A stretch of DNA of 64,000 bases from Luteibaculum sp964627445. GTDB lineage: Bacteria; Bacteroidota; Bacteroidia; Flavobacteriales_D; Luteibaculaceae. The stretch spans positions 306,957-370,956 of the forward strand of contig CAZVJF010000003.1 of assembly GCA_964627445.1 (NCBI GenBank), given 5' to 3'. Position numbers and translations under genes: made by a program. Of the stretch, positions 27,048-35,615 are shown piece by piece; within the stretch, counting starts at the first letter, position 1; every line of letters starts with the position of its first letter. The notes under the pieces are model-generated. The model did not search any database. It was given only the letters and a program-made list of their open reading frames with translations, and had not been told where the DNA came from.

Positions 27048-28772
27048 TTACTCGGCCAGTTGCTGCATGCGCTGCTGCACAAAATCGGCTAGCGACTTGA
27101 TGTACTCCGTAGAGAAATCGAATTTAATGCCGGCCGTATTGTATATCTCTGGAATGGTTTTGGTGTAGCCTAAGCCCAGGGCCTTTTTAAACTGGGCCAG
27201 GGTTTTCTCTGGGTTTTGGCAGTAGTTTTTCCATACTGCCGTAGCTCCCAACTGCGCAAAGCCGTACTCGATGTAGTAGAAAGGCACCTCGAATAAATGC
27301 ATTTGCTTTTGCCACCCTTTGGTAACAAAGTGCTCCAGCCCACTGTAATCCACGGCTTTCGGTGAGAACTCAAAGAAAATCTCAGTCCAGGCGGCATCGC
27401 GTTCGGCAATGGTATGCTTGGGGTTTTCATAAATCCAGTGCTGAAATTTGTCAATGGTAGCCACCCAGGGCAGTACGTCCAGTACGCGTTCCAGCTGGTC
27501 TTGGTGTGCACGCTGCAGCTCGTCTTCGGTAGGATAAAATTCCTCCCAACCCGCTTCCATGCTAATAAGCTCGGTACTCATGGAGGCCAACTCGGCTACT
27601 TCACTCGGAAAGCTTTTAAAACCGGTAACCTTAAAATCTTTAGTTAGGAAAGAATGCACAGCATGTCCGCCTTCGTGCATCATGGTAATCACATCGCTGT
27701 GGGTTCCTGCCGCATTCATAAATATGAAGGGAACGCCAACTTCGTACAACGGGTAGTTGTACCCGCCTGGGGCTTTCCCCTTGCGCGATTCCAGATCCAA
27801 ATGGCCCATGGTCTCCATGGTTCGGAGGCACTCGGCAAAATAGGGGTCTATTTTTTGGAAAACCGCAACAGATTTATCAATCAGCTCTTTCTCCCCTTCA
27901 AAAGGTTGTAACGGCTCTTTACCCGTAGGATCCACAGGGAGGTCCCAAGGGCGCAATACATCTACCCCTAACGATGCTTTTCGCTGTTCCATGAGCTGGT
28001 TTACAAGCGGCAGAATTTCCTGCTTCACACTTTCGTGGAAGCTTTTGCAGTCCGCAACCCCATAATCGAAGCGCCCCATGGACTTAAACTTATAATCGCG
28101 AAAGTTTTCGAAGTCTGCATTTTCCGCCACCTGCTGGCGTTTGGATACGAGCTTATTGAAAAGGTCATCGAGTTTCTCGGTGTCCTGCTGTCTGCGCTCC
28201 TGCACCTTACGGTAAGCCGCCTCGCGCACCTTTCTGTCGGTTTTCTTTAAGAGCTTAGCCGCTTGTTGTAGGGTAAGTTCTTCGCCCTCCCAGTCTACGG
28301 TCATCGCCCCAGATATAGCACCAAAATCCTTAGAAAGGTTGGCCAGTTCCGTAAATAACGGCACATTTTCTTCCCGGTAAATATCCAGGTCTTTCTGGAT
28401 GCCGCGGAAGTAGTTTTTGTACATCAAAGACTCGGGCAAGCGGTCTTTGTAGGGTGCCGCATGTATTTTTTCATTGATGCGATTCCCCACAGGCGCAACC
28501 TTGGGTTGAATTTCGCTTACAAATTGGGTGTACGCGTCTACTTTTTCCTTGTTGCCCGTATCGCGGGTCATGTTTATGTACAACCAAGCTCCAGTTTCCT
28601 CGAGCACGGCTTCCATTTCGCTTACATCAAAAATGAAATTCTCTAAGTCGGCAGCGTTTTCCAACTTTCGGTCTTCTAACTCCTGAAAAAAAGGAGCGAT
28701 ATCATCCCAGGTTCTTATGCTTAACTCTTGCGGTAAAAACCTGCGTGTTTTTTTCTCTACAACTGTTTCCAT
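27048..28772 (-). CDS. M3 family metallopeptidase (oligoendopeptidase F-like)
   Basis: The product is 574 aa, cytoplasmic, with no signal peptide. The zinc motif HEGGH is at residues 366-370 within MMHEGGHAVHSF. The third ligand lies in the downstream FPSEVAELASMSTELISME helix. The helical N-terminal half (LTLQQAAKLLKKTDRKVREAAYRKVQERR) matches the pepF/M3 family. It cleaves short peptides during peptide turnover. It is monocistronic, with its own start 43 bp from the end of the DUF5606 gene and a terminator between them. Confidence 0.9.
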   Translation of the reverse strand: METVVEKKTRRFLPQELSIRTWDDIAPFFQELEDRKLENAADLENFIFDVSEMEAVLEETGAWLYINMTRDTGNKEKVDAYTQFVSEIQPKVAPVGNRINEKIHAAPYKDRLPESLMYKNYFRGIQKDLDIYREENVPLFTELANLSKDFGAISGAMTVDWEGEELTLQQAAKLLKKTDRKVREAAYRKVQERRQQDTEKLDDLFNKLVSKRQQVAENADFENFRDYKFKSMGRFDYGVADCKSFHESVKQEILPLVNQLMEQRKASLGVDVLRPWDLPVDPTGKEPLQPFEGEKELIDKSVAVFQKIDPYFAECLRTMETMGHLDLESRKGKAPGGYNYPLYEVGVPFIFMNAAGTHSDVITMMHEGGHAVHSFLTKDFKVTGFKSFPSEVAELASMSTELISMEAGWEEFYPTEDELQRAHQDQLERVLDVLPWVATIDKFQHWIYENPKHTIAERDAAWTEIFFEFSPKAVDYSGLEHFVTKGWQKQMHLFEVPFYYIEYGFAQLGATAVWKNYCQNPEKTLAQFKKALGLGYTKTIPEIYNTAGIKFDFSTEYIKSLADFVQQRMQQLAE

Positions 28773-28778
28773 AGCGCA

Positions 28779-28808
28779 TAAAAAAAGGAGGCGAACCTCC
28801 TTTTTGTT
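28779..28808 (-). terminator. intrinsic terminator of the DUF5606 gene
   Basis: Read on the minus strand, AAAAAGGAGG and CCTCCTTTTTTT form a stem with a TTCG tetraloop, followed by a T-run. It lies just after the DUF5606 stop and before the M3 peptidase start. Confidence 0.85.
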
Positions 28809-28815
28809 TTAATTT

Positions 28816-29301
28816 TTACTCTTTTTCTGTAGTTTCATCGGCAGCGTTTTTGTCACTGCTTTCCTCAACAATCTCGGCTTCTTCAATCGCGTCATCCGAA
28901 GCTGCTTGTGTTTCTTCTAAATACCCGTTTTCTAACAGAATATTGTACCAGCTCAATAGCTTTTTAATATCGGATGGATATACGCGCTCGCGATCAAAAT
29001 CGGGCAGCACCTTTTCAAAGTGTCCGAGCAAGTCTTCTTTACTCAGCTTATTGGGTTCTGCGGCTTTCCCATCGAACACCTCTTTTACCTTGGGTAAAAT
29101 TTCTTTTAAGGGTACATCCTCCTCATAGGTGTACATAGAGATATCGTCTAGCGCACTAATTTTATGTGTAGCCAGGGCTGGCATCTTCTTACCGTCTACT
29201 ATAGACTCTACTACCAATCCCTTCAGTGATCGACTAAGTATTTTATACAAACCGGGTTTCCCGGCAATTGCAATAATTCCCTCCAAATCCATTTGCTCCA
29301 T
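28816..29301 (-). CDS. DUF5606 family protein
   Basis: The product is 161 aa. Residues ~5-120 match the Bacteroidota-specific DUF5606 family, with LEGIIAIAGKPGLYKILS, VVESIVDGKKMPA, ISALDDISMYTYEEDVPLKEI and VYPSDIKKLLSWYNIL. The tail from ~130 is acidic and low complexity (DDAIEEAEIVEESSDKNAADE), typical of the family. The function is unknown; it is predicted cytoplasmic. An alternative ATG lies three codons in (MDLEG). The arginase gene ends 41 bp upstream, possibly in one transcript. Confidence 0.82.
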   Translation of the reverse strand: MEQMDLEGIIAIAGKPGLYKILSRSLKGLVVESIVDGKKMPALATHKISALDDISMYTYEEDVPLKEILPKVKEVFDGKAAEPNKLSKEDLLGHFEKVLPDFDRERVYPSDIKKLLSWYNILLENGYLEETQAASDDAIEEAEIVEESSDKNAADETTEKE

Positions 29302-29342
29302 AATTTTTCAGATCGACAAAAATATAAATCCCAACCAGCCCA

Positions 29343-30284
29343 TTACTGCCAGTTGAAAACCTTTTTTAAAATTCTCAATGTTGCTTTCGCCATAGCGTTT
29401 TCGGTATCCAGCATAGGATTAATCTCTACTACCTCCAACGCAGCTACTTTGCTATGGTTGACCAAGTAAGACAACATGGTTACTGCTTCCTCTTCGCTAA
29501 ATCCATTGGGCACTGGAGTTCCGGTACCTTTAGAAACGCTGGGGTCCATGCTATCTACATCAAAAGAAACGTAAATAACATCGCAGTCATCTAAGCGCGC
29601 CACCGCTTCTTTTATGCTGGCTTCTATGCCTTTCTTGCGCGCATTGTTCACGCTGGTATTGGGAATGGAAAGCTTTTCCACCACAATATCCTCTTGTTCT
29701 TCCGTATCGCGCACCCCTAAATATACCACCTCGCTGGCTACAATTTTGGGCTTTTCTCCACCTACTTTTTTCAGCGCTTCCCAATACTTTAACTCATCTT
29801 CCGATAAGTTATTAATGGCTTGCGACTTGTTATCAAACTGCAAAGCCGCAGCCAAGGGCATGCCATGGACATTGCCCGATGGCGTAGTATGCGGACTGTG
29901 AATATCCGCGTGGGCATCGATCCAGATAACACCCACTTTCTTGTCTTTAAAGTGCTGGGCTACCCCGGCAATGCTTCCGCCTGCGGTACTGTGATCTCCA
30001 GCAATAATCAAGGGAAACTGCTGGTTACCAAGCGCCTCGGAAACCAGAGCACAGCCTTCTTCATAAAAATCTACGATACCTTTAATATAGTGGGCGTAGG
30101 GTGTAGGATCGGGCTGGTTTAGCATGGCATTAGACGCTTTTACCCGTGCGACTGGCAAGGATAAATAGCCTTTACACTGCTGCTCTACGGCCTCATAACG
30201 CAGGGCGTCTACACCTAAGCTTGCGCCTCTACAGCCAGCCCCCAAATCACAAGGAACTTCTACTATTTTTATATTTCGCATCAT
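29343..30284 (-). CDS. rocF: arginase (ureohydrolase family)
   Basis: The product is 313 aa with all binuclear manganese motifs: GDHS (96-99), WIDAHADIH with D123/H125/D127, and SFDVDSMDPS in the C-terminal half. The family hydrolyses arginine to ornithine and urea. Agmatinase or formimidoylglutamase activity is possible from fold alone, but the divergent pairing with arginine decarboxylase supports arginine metabolism. The start is one of two consecutive ATGs. It shares a 64-bp divergent promoter region with the decarboxylase. Confidence 0.8.
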   Translation of the reverse strand: MMRNIKIVEVPCDLGAGCRGASLGVDALRYEAVEQQCKGYLSLPVARVKASNAMLNQPDPTPYAHYIKGIVDFYEEGCALVSEALGNQQFPLIIAGDHSTAGGSIAGVAQHFKDKKVGVIWIDAHADIHSPHTTPSGNVHGMPLAAALQFDNKSQAINNLSEDELKYWEALKKVGGEKPKIVASEVVYLGVRDTEEQEDIVVEKLSIPNTSVNNARKKGIEASIKEAVARLDDCDVIYVSFDVDSMDPSVSKGTGTPVPNGFSEEEAVTMLSYLVNHSKVAALEVVEINPMLDTENAMAKATLRILKKVFNWQ

Positions 30285-30348
30285 TAGGTATTTGATGATA
30301 GCGGGAAATCCCCTCTATTTGTATTCACATTCAATGTAGCGCAAAAAA

Positions 30349-31734
30349 ATGCAAAGTTATGCCGAATTCCTAGACCTGAGTGTGGGATTTCCCCAAGACG
30401 GGTTTAGTGTAGTAGACAACGAACTTCGTTTTCACGATCTAGATTTAATGGAGCTCATAGAAACCTATGGTACGCCCCTAAAGTTCACCTACTTACCCAT
30501 CATTTCCAGGAATATTCAGCAATGCAAAATATGGTTTCAACGCGCCATGTTGCGCAACGAATATCGCGGCAAATACAGCTACTGCTACTGCACCAAAAGC
30601 TCGCATTTTAGCTTTGTTATGGAGGAGGTACTCAAGAACGATGTTCACATTGAAACCTCCAGTGCTTTTGACATCCCCATTATCCACCACCTCGAGAAAA
30701 AAGGAAAGATAAACAAAGATGTGCTGGTTATTTGCAATGGTTACAAACGCAACACGTACAAACAGTACATTGTAGACAGCATACGCGAAGGGTTTACCAA
30801 CATCATCCCCGTATTGGACAACAAGGAAGAGTTCTTGTTTTACGATGATGAGCTCGACCAGCCCGTAACTTTGGGCATGCGGATAGCTACAGAGGAGCAA
30901 CCCGATTCGCAGTTCTATACCAGCCGTTTGGGAATTCGTTCTGAAGATATTATTCCATTTTGGGAGGAACGCATTAAGCCGCACTCCAACTTTAAGGTAA
31001 AGCTGCTGCATTTCTTTATTAACAGTGGCATTACCGATACTCCATATTACTGGAACGAGTTGGAAAAGTACGTGGAACTGTACTGCCAGTTTAAAAAGGT
31101 AAATCCAGAACTCACCATGTTAGATATTGGTGGCGGTTTTCCTTTTAAAAACTCGTTGAGCTTCGAGTTCGATTACGAGTACATGGTTGAGGAAATTGTA
31201 AAGCGCATCAAGGAAATTTGTGCCGAGCACAAGGTGATGGAGCCCGATTTGATTACCGAATTCGGGAAATACACCGTTTCCGAAGCATCGGGGGTAATCT
31301 ATCGTGTACTCGGTAAAAAACAGCAGAACGACCGGGAAAAGTGGTTTATGCTGGATGGCAGCTTCATCACAGACCTACCCGATATCTGGGCGCTCAACCA
31401 GCGCTACATATTACTTCCTGTAAACAACTGGAACCATACCTATGAAAAAGCCAATATGGGAGGCATTACGTGCGATGGTATGGATTACTATAACCAAGAA
31501 GCGCACGTAAACAACATTTTTATGCCCAAAACGCGCAAGCTGCAATACGTGGCCTTTTTCCATACTGGGGCATACCAAGAATCCCTATCGGGTTACGGAG
31601 GCATACACCACTGCTTGCTACCGCAACCCAAGCACCTTATCATCCACAAAAACGAGGATGAAACGCTGGGATACCGTGTTTTTGGCGAAGAACAGAACTC
31701 CCGCCAAACCATGAAACTGTTGGGTTATAAATAG
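30349..31734 (+). CDS. speA: arginine decarboxylase, fold III PLP enzyme
   Basis: The product is 461 aa. The TIM-barrel PLP domain has YCYCTKSSHFSFV, whose lysine is the Schiff-base residue, then HIETSSAFDI and TMLDIGGGFPFKNS. The C-terminal beta domain carries GAYQESLSGYGG. The short form without the long SpeA insertions is the type seen in Bacteroidota. It converts arginine to agmatine in polyamine synthesis. The last 10 bp overlap the convergent nuclease-domain gene. It is divergent from arginase, so two competing arginine-consuming enzymes share a control region. Confidence 0.85.
   Translation: MQSYAEFLDLSVGFPQDGFSVVDNELRFHDLDLMELIETYGTPLKFTYLPIISRNIQQCKIWFQRAMLRNEYRGKYSYCYCTKSSHFSFVMEEVLKNDVHIETSSAFDIPIIHHLEKKGKINKDVLVICNGYKRNTYKQYIVDSIREGFTNIIPVLDNKEEFLFYDDELDQPVTLGMRIATEEQPDSQFYTSRLGIRSEDIIPFWEERIKPHSNFKVKLLHFFINSGITDTPYYWNELEKYVELYCQFKKVNPELTMLDIGGGFPFKNSLSFEFDYEYMVEEIVKRIKEICAEHKVMEPDLITEFGKYTVSEASGVIYRVLGKKQQNDREKWFMLDGSFITDLPDIWALNQRYILLPVNNWNHTYEKANMGGITCDGMDYYNQEAHVNNIFMPKTRKLQYVAFFHTGAYQESLSGYGGIHHCLLPQPKHLIIHKNEDETLGYRVFGEEQNSRQTMKLLGYK
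30352..30359 (-). promoter_or_regulatory. candidate -7 box (TAACTTTG) for the arginase gene
   Basis: Read on the minus strand, TAACTTTG is an exact TAnnTTTG match. It overlaps the first codons of the arginine decarboxylase and would give a leader of roughly 60 nt for arginase. Confidence 0.35.
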
Positions 31735-32129
31735 GGTGGAATACCGGAAACCGCCTCTACTCCACCCTGCTCTCTTTTGAAGGCAAAGTGGCTGTGCCCG
31801 TTGCTTACCAGCAAGTAAGGTATATTCAGAAGCAGGTTGTACTTAAAGATTTGATCGAATACCGCCTGGGTTATCTTCACCTGAGGAGCTTTGCACTCCA
31901 CGAGTAAAAACGGTTGAGCGTCTTTGTATAAAATAAGGTCGAACCGGTAAGTTTTGCTTTGGTGTTTGATGCCTTTTTCAATGGAAATCCAGGATTTGGG
32001 ATAGCCCAGATCGCGATGCAAGTACCAAGCAATAAATTGGCGCACCTCCTCTTCGGGAGTATTTACCACCCATTTACCACGAAATGCGTCCCACACCTTA
32101 TTGTCTTTGTATTGCAGTTTGTGCTCCAT
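31725..32129 (-). CDS. solo type I restriction HsdR N-terminal-like nuclease domain protein
   Basis: The product is 134 aa from ATG 32129 (a TTG five codons earlier is less likely). It has a PD-(D/E)xK nuclease core: YRFDLILYKD, then FLLVECKAP 11 residues on, preceded by EEEVRQFIAWYL. This matches the HsdR N-terminal domain family (PF13588) that occurs as a free-standing protein next to holA in many Bacteroidota. No methylase or specificity subunit is nearby, so it is not a classical restriction system. The function is unknown; a DNA repair or processing nuclease is possible. It overlaps the speA 3' end by 10 bp. Confidence 0.82.
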   Translation of the reverse strand: MEHKLQYKDNKVWDAFRGKWVVNTPEEEVRQFIAWYLHRDLGYPKSWISIEKGIKHQSKTYRFDLILYKDAQPFLLVECKAPQVKITQAVFDQIFKYNLLLNIPYLLVSNGHSHFAFKREQGGVEAVSGIPPYL

Positions 32130-32174
32130 AAATTCCAAGCTCAAATTCTCGGCAAATAAAATTATTTTCGCCCG

Positions 32175-33176
32175 GTGAAGTTCGAAGATATCCTAGCCCA
32201 AGTACGCCAGAAAAAGTTTGCTCCCGTTTATGTGCTGCAAGGAGAAGAAGATTTTTTCATTGATGAGATTCACGATGCCATTGTAGCTCAGGCCCTAGAG
32301 GAGCACGAGCGCGATTTTAATCAGAACATTTTCTACGGTAAAGATTGCACACCTGCCCAAATTATAGAAACAGCTAGGCGTTTTCCAATGATGGCTGAGC
32401 GTAATTTGGTGGTAGTGCGCGAAGGTCAATCGTTAAAGAAGATTGAAGAACTGGATGCGTACGTTAAAAACCCCACCAGTTCAACCGTACTGCTCATTTT
32501 ATATAAAGGCAAAAAACTAGATGGCCGTAAAGCCTTTGCTAAAACAGTAAGCAAAAACGGGGTACTCTTTGAGAGCAAGCGGCTGTATGATAACCAAGTG
32601 GGACCATGGCTACAACATTACGCTAGTAGTAAACAGGCGCAGTTGAGTCCAAAAGCCTTGCAATTGCTCGTAGAAAATTTAGGCAACAACCTGGTACAGC
32701 TTTCCAATGCCGTCAACAAATTAGCCATAGTATTGCCGCAAGGCACAGAAGTCACTCCCAAGCACATAGAGCAGTACGTGGGTATTAGCCGCGAATACAA
32801 CATTTTCGAGTTCATCAATGCTGTGGGAGCAAAAGATGCCGCCCGTGTATACACCATTGCCGAACACTTTGGCAACAATCCCAAAAACAACCACCCCATT
32901 ATGGTCTTGGGGCAGTTGGCAGACTTTTTCTACAAGGTACTCATGATTCACTTTTCTAAGCGAAAAGATAAAAACAGCGTCTGCGCAGCCCTTGGCATAC
33001 GGCCTTTTTTCTACGATCAGTACATGACTGCTGCACGCAATTATCCTGCTAAAACCGTGGTAAAAATTTACAGCAAAATACGCGAGTACGACATGCGCAC
33101 CAAGGGAAAAAACAACGGCCAAACCAAAGAAGGTGGCCTGCTACGGGAAATAAGCTTTTACATATTAAATTACTAG
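32175..33176 (+). CDS. holA: DNA polymerase III delta subunit, GTG start
   Basis: The product is 333 aa starting at GTG 32175 (MKFEDILAQVRQKKFAPVYVLQGEEDFFIDEI), the standard HolA opening. A TATTTTCG box lies 5 bp upstream, so the leader is short. Domain I is a degenerate AAA fold, the middle has GISREYNIFEFINAVG, and the C-terminal collar helices end in TKEGGLLREISFYIL. HolA opens the beta sliding clamp within the clamp loader. The TonB receptor gene starts 35 bp after its stop. Confidence 0.9.
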   Translation: MKFEDILAQVRQKKFAPVYVLQGEEDFFIDEIHDAIVAQALEEHERDFNQNIFYGKDCTPAQIIETARRFPMMAERNLVVVREGQSLKKIEELDAYVKNPTSSTVLLILYKGKKLDGRKAFAKTVSKNGVLFESKRLYDNQVGPWLQHYASSKQAQLSPKALQLLVENLGNNLVQLSNAVNKLAIVLPQGTEVTPKHIEQYVGISREYNIFEFINAVGAKDAARVYTIAEHFGNNPKNNHPIMVLGQLADFFYKVLMIHFSKRKDKNSVCAALGIRPFFYDQYMTAARNYPAKTVVKIYSKIREYDMRTKGKNNGQTKEGGLLREISFYILNY

Positions 33177-33211
33177 GTTTGCCGCCTGCTGTGAAAACCC
33201 AGCGATTGCTC

Positions 33212-35536
33212 ATGCGTAGTCTTCAGATTTTCTTTTGGCTTCTAGCCCTTACTGTATTCTCATCATCGGCCATAGCCCAAAGCACCGGAACCATTCGCGG
33301 TTTTGTTTATGACAAGGACAACGGCCAACCTGTTTTATTTACCAATGTGTATCTAGAAGGGACTACTTTTGGTGCTTCTACCGATGAAAATGGATTTTTT
33401 GCCATTGCTAAAATTCCACCGGGCGACTACGATCTTAAGGTGAAAGACCTCAACTACGAGGAGTATACCGAAAGCATCGCTATTACGGCCGGGAAAATCC
33501 AGTCGAAGAAAATCTACCTAAATAGCAGAGCGGTAGATATTGATGAGGTGGAAATTTCTGCAGAGCGCAGCCGCAATCTTACCCAGGTAAAAATGTCGGT
33601 GACCAAAATTTCGCCCAAGGAAATTAAGTCGCTACCCTCTATTGGTGGTCAACCCGATTTGGCGCAATACCTGCAAGTAGTACCTGGGGTAATTTTTACC
33701 GGAGACCAAGGAGGACAATTGTACATCCGCGGTGGCTCTCCCATACAGAATAAGGTTTTGCTAGATGGAATGGTGGTGTACAACCCCTTCCACTCTATTG
33801 GCCTGTTCTCTGTTTTTGATACCGACATTATTTCCAATACCGATGTGTATACAGGTGGATTTAATGCGCGCTACGGTGGACGCATTTCCTCGGTTATGGA
33901 CATTAAGACCAAATCGGGTAACAAAACCAAACACTCGGGAAAAGTAGGTGTGAACCCATTTGGAGCCAAGGTTATGGTAGAAGGCCCCATGAAAAAGCTC
34001 GATCCCGAAACCGGGGTATCTAGCTCTTACATCCTCTCTGCCAAAACATCTTATTTAGAGCAAACTTCCTCTCAGTTTTATGGCTACGCGGCCGATGGAG
34101 AGCTGCCATTTACCTTTACCGATTTGTACGGTAAGCTCTCTTTTAACTCGCCCACGGGCAGCCAATTTAACCTGTTTGGCTTCAATTTTACCGATGCGGT
34201 GCGCTATCAGGATGTGTCTGATTTACGCTGGGATTCTTACGGCTTTGGATCTAATTTTATGCTGGTCCCTTCATCCAGCCCTACCATTATCGAAGGAAAC
34301 TTTGCTTACAGTGCCTACGATATCTCCCTTACCGAAAGCGACCAGGCGAGTAGAAGAAGTACCATAGACAACTTTAATTTTGGTCTTAACTTTAAGTACT
34401 TCAACGGAGATAACGAGACACGCTACGGGTTTAACATTCGGGGTATATCCACCCTTTTCGACTATTTCAACCGCTTTGGAGCCGACTATTTTGTAGAAGA
34501 CAACGCAACTGAATTGGCGGGATATGTGGTAAAAAAGATTGCCACTGGGGTTTGGGTATTTGAGCCCAGCTTGCGTGCGCATTATTATGCCTCATTGTCT
34601 CAGGTCTCTTTAGAGCCACGCCTTGGTTTAAAATACAACGCTACCGAACGCATACGCTTTAAAGCTGCTGCAGGCCGATACAGCCAAAACCTTATTGCGG
34701 GGAACTCAGACCGCGATATTGTAAACCTGTTTTACGGTTTTATTAGCTCCCCCAATAACCTTCCCCGCAACTTCACCACCCAGGATGGCGATGTGGTAGA
34801 AATAGACTCCAAACTGCAAACTGCCAACCACCTTATTGTGGGTACCGAAATCGATGTAACCGATAAGCTGAGTTTAAACTTAGAGGGCTATGTTAAAGAG
34901 TTTGACCAGCTCAGCAACATTAACCGCCAGAAGATCTTTGAGGACAACGCGCAAAATGCCAACCGCCCCGAAGAGCTTCGTAAAGATTTTATTGTAGAAA
35001 CCGGTTTGGCTCAAGGATTGGACTTTACGGCCAAGTATACCACCTCACGCTTTTACCTTTGGATGGTGTACTCCTTAGCCAAAGTAACTCGCTGGGATGG
35101 AAACCAAACCTACGCTCCTGTATTCGATCGGAGGCACAACGTAAACTTAGTAGGAAGCTACACCTTTGGTGAAGACCGCGCCTGGGAAGTTAACGCGCGT
35201 TGGAACCTAGGTTCGCCCCTCCCCTTTACCCAAACACAAGGATTTTATGAGCAAACCAACTTCGACAACGGCTACAACAACAATTTCACCAACGAAAATG
35301 GAGAATTTGCCATTTTGTATAGCGACCTCAACGGAGGACGTTTAAGCTACTACCACCGCTTAGACCTCTCGGTAAAACGAACCTGGAAATTCCAGAACGA
35401 CAGAAGTTTAGAAGCCGTAGCATCGGTAACCAACGCCTACAACCGCAACAATATTTTTTATGTGGATGCCGTGCGTGGAAATCGCGTTTTCCAGCTTCCC
35501 ATACTTCCTAGTTTGGGCTTTACCTACGCCTTTTAA
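33212..35536 (+). CDS. TonB-dependent receptor with carboxypeptidase-like regulatory domain
   Basis: The product is 774 aa from ATG 33212, chosen because the signal peptide MRSLQIFFWLLALTVFSSSAIAQ starts there. Residues ~25-110 are the carboxypeptidase D regulatory-like domain (GTIRGFVYDKDNGQPVLFTNVYLEGTTFGASTDENGFF). The plug follows at ~120-240 (LPSIGGQPDLAQYLQVVPGV, LYIRGGSPIQNKVLLDGM), then a 22-strand-type barrel ending in a terminal aromatic (FTYAF). It imports a ligand across the outer membrane with TonB energy. There is no SusD partner next to it, so a siderophore, vitamin or peptide ligand is as likely as a glycan. Confidence 0.9.
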   Translation: MRSLQIFFWLLALTVFSSSAIAQSTGTIRGFVYDKDNGQPVLFTNVYLEGTTFGASTDENGFFAIAKIPPGDYDLKVKDLNYEEYTESIAITAGKIQSKKIYLNSRAVDIDEVEISAERSRNLTQVKMSVTKISPKEIKSLPSIGGQPDLAQYLQVVPGVIFTGDQGGQLYIRGGSPIQNKVLLDGMVVYNPFHSIGLFSVFDTDIISNTDVYTGGFNARYGGRISSVMDIKTKSGNKTKHSGKVGVNPFGAKVMVEGPMKKLDPETGVSSSYILSAKTSYLEQTSSQFYGYAADGELPFTFTDLYGKLSFNSPTGSQFNLFGFNFTDAVRYQDVSDLRWDSYGFGSNFMLVPSSSPTIIEGNFAYSAYDISLTESDQASRRSTIDNFNFGLNFKYFNGDNETRYGFNIRGISTLFDYFNRFGADYFVEDNATELAGYVVKKIATGVWVFEPSLRAHYYASLSQVSLEPRLGLKYNATERIRFKAAAGRYSQNLIAGNSDRDIVNLFYGFISSPNNLPRNFTTQDGDVVEIDSKLQTANHLIVGTEIDVTDKLSLNLEGYVKEFDQLSNINRQKIFEDNAQNANRPEELRKDFIVETGLAQGLDFTAKYTTSRFYLWMVYSLAKVTRWDGNQTYAPVFDRRHNVNLVGSYTFGEDRAWEVNARWNLGSPLPFTQTQGFYEQTNFDNGYNNNFTNENGEFAILYSDLNGGRLSYYHRLDLSVKRTWKFQNDRSLEAVASVTNAYNRNNIFYVDAVRGNRVFQLPILPSLGFTYAF

Positions 35537-35581
35537 TCAACATTTTCTGGACTCTCTACCCCTTACGGGTTAATAATTTAG

Positions 35582-35589
35582 TAACTTTG
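35582..35589 (+). promoter_or_regulatory. -7 promoter box (TAACTTTG) for pyrG
   Basis: TAACTTTG matches TAnnTTTG and lies 26 bp upstream of ATG 35616. It supports that start rather than in-frame codons nearer the box. The -33 element is not clear. Confidence 0.5.
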
Positions 35590-35615
35590 TGCCCCGTAGT
35601 TACACACCGGAAATT

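Noticed and set aside
26959..27168. 69-aa plus-strand frame after the serine protease
   Set aside because: It runs through a strong terminator and antisense to the end of the M3 peptidase.
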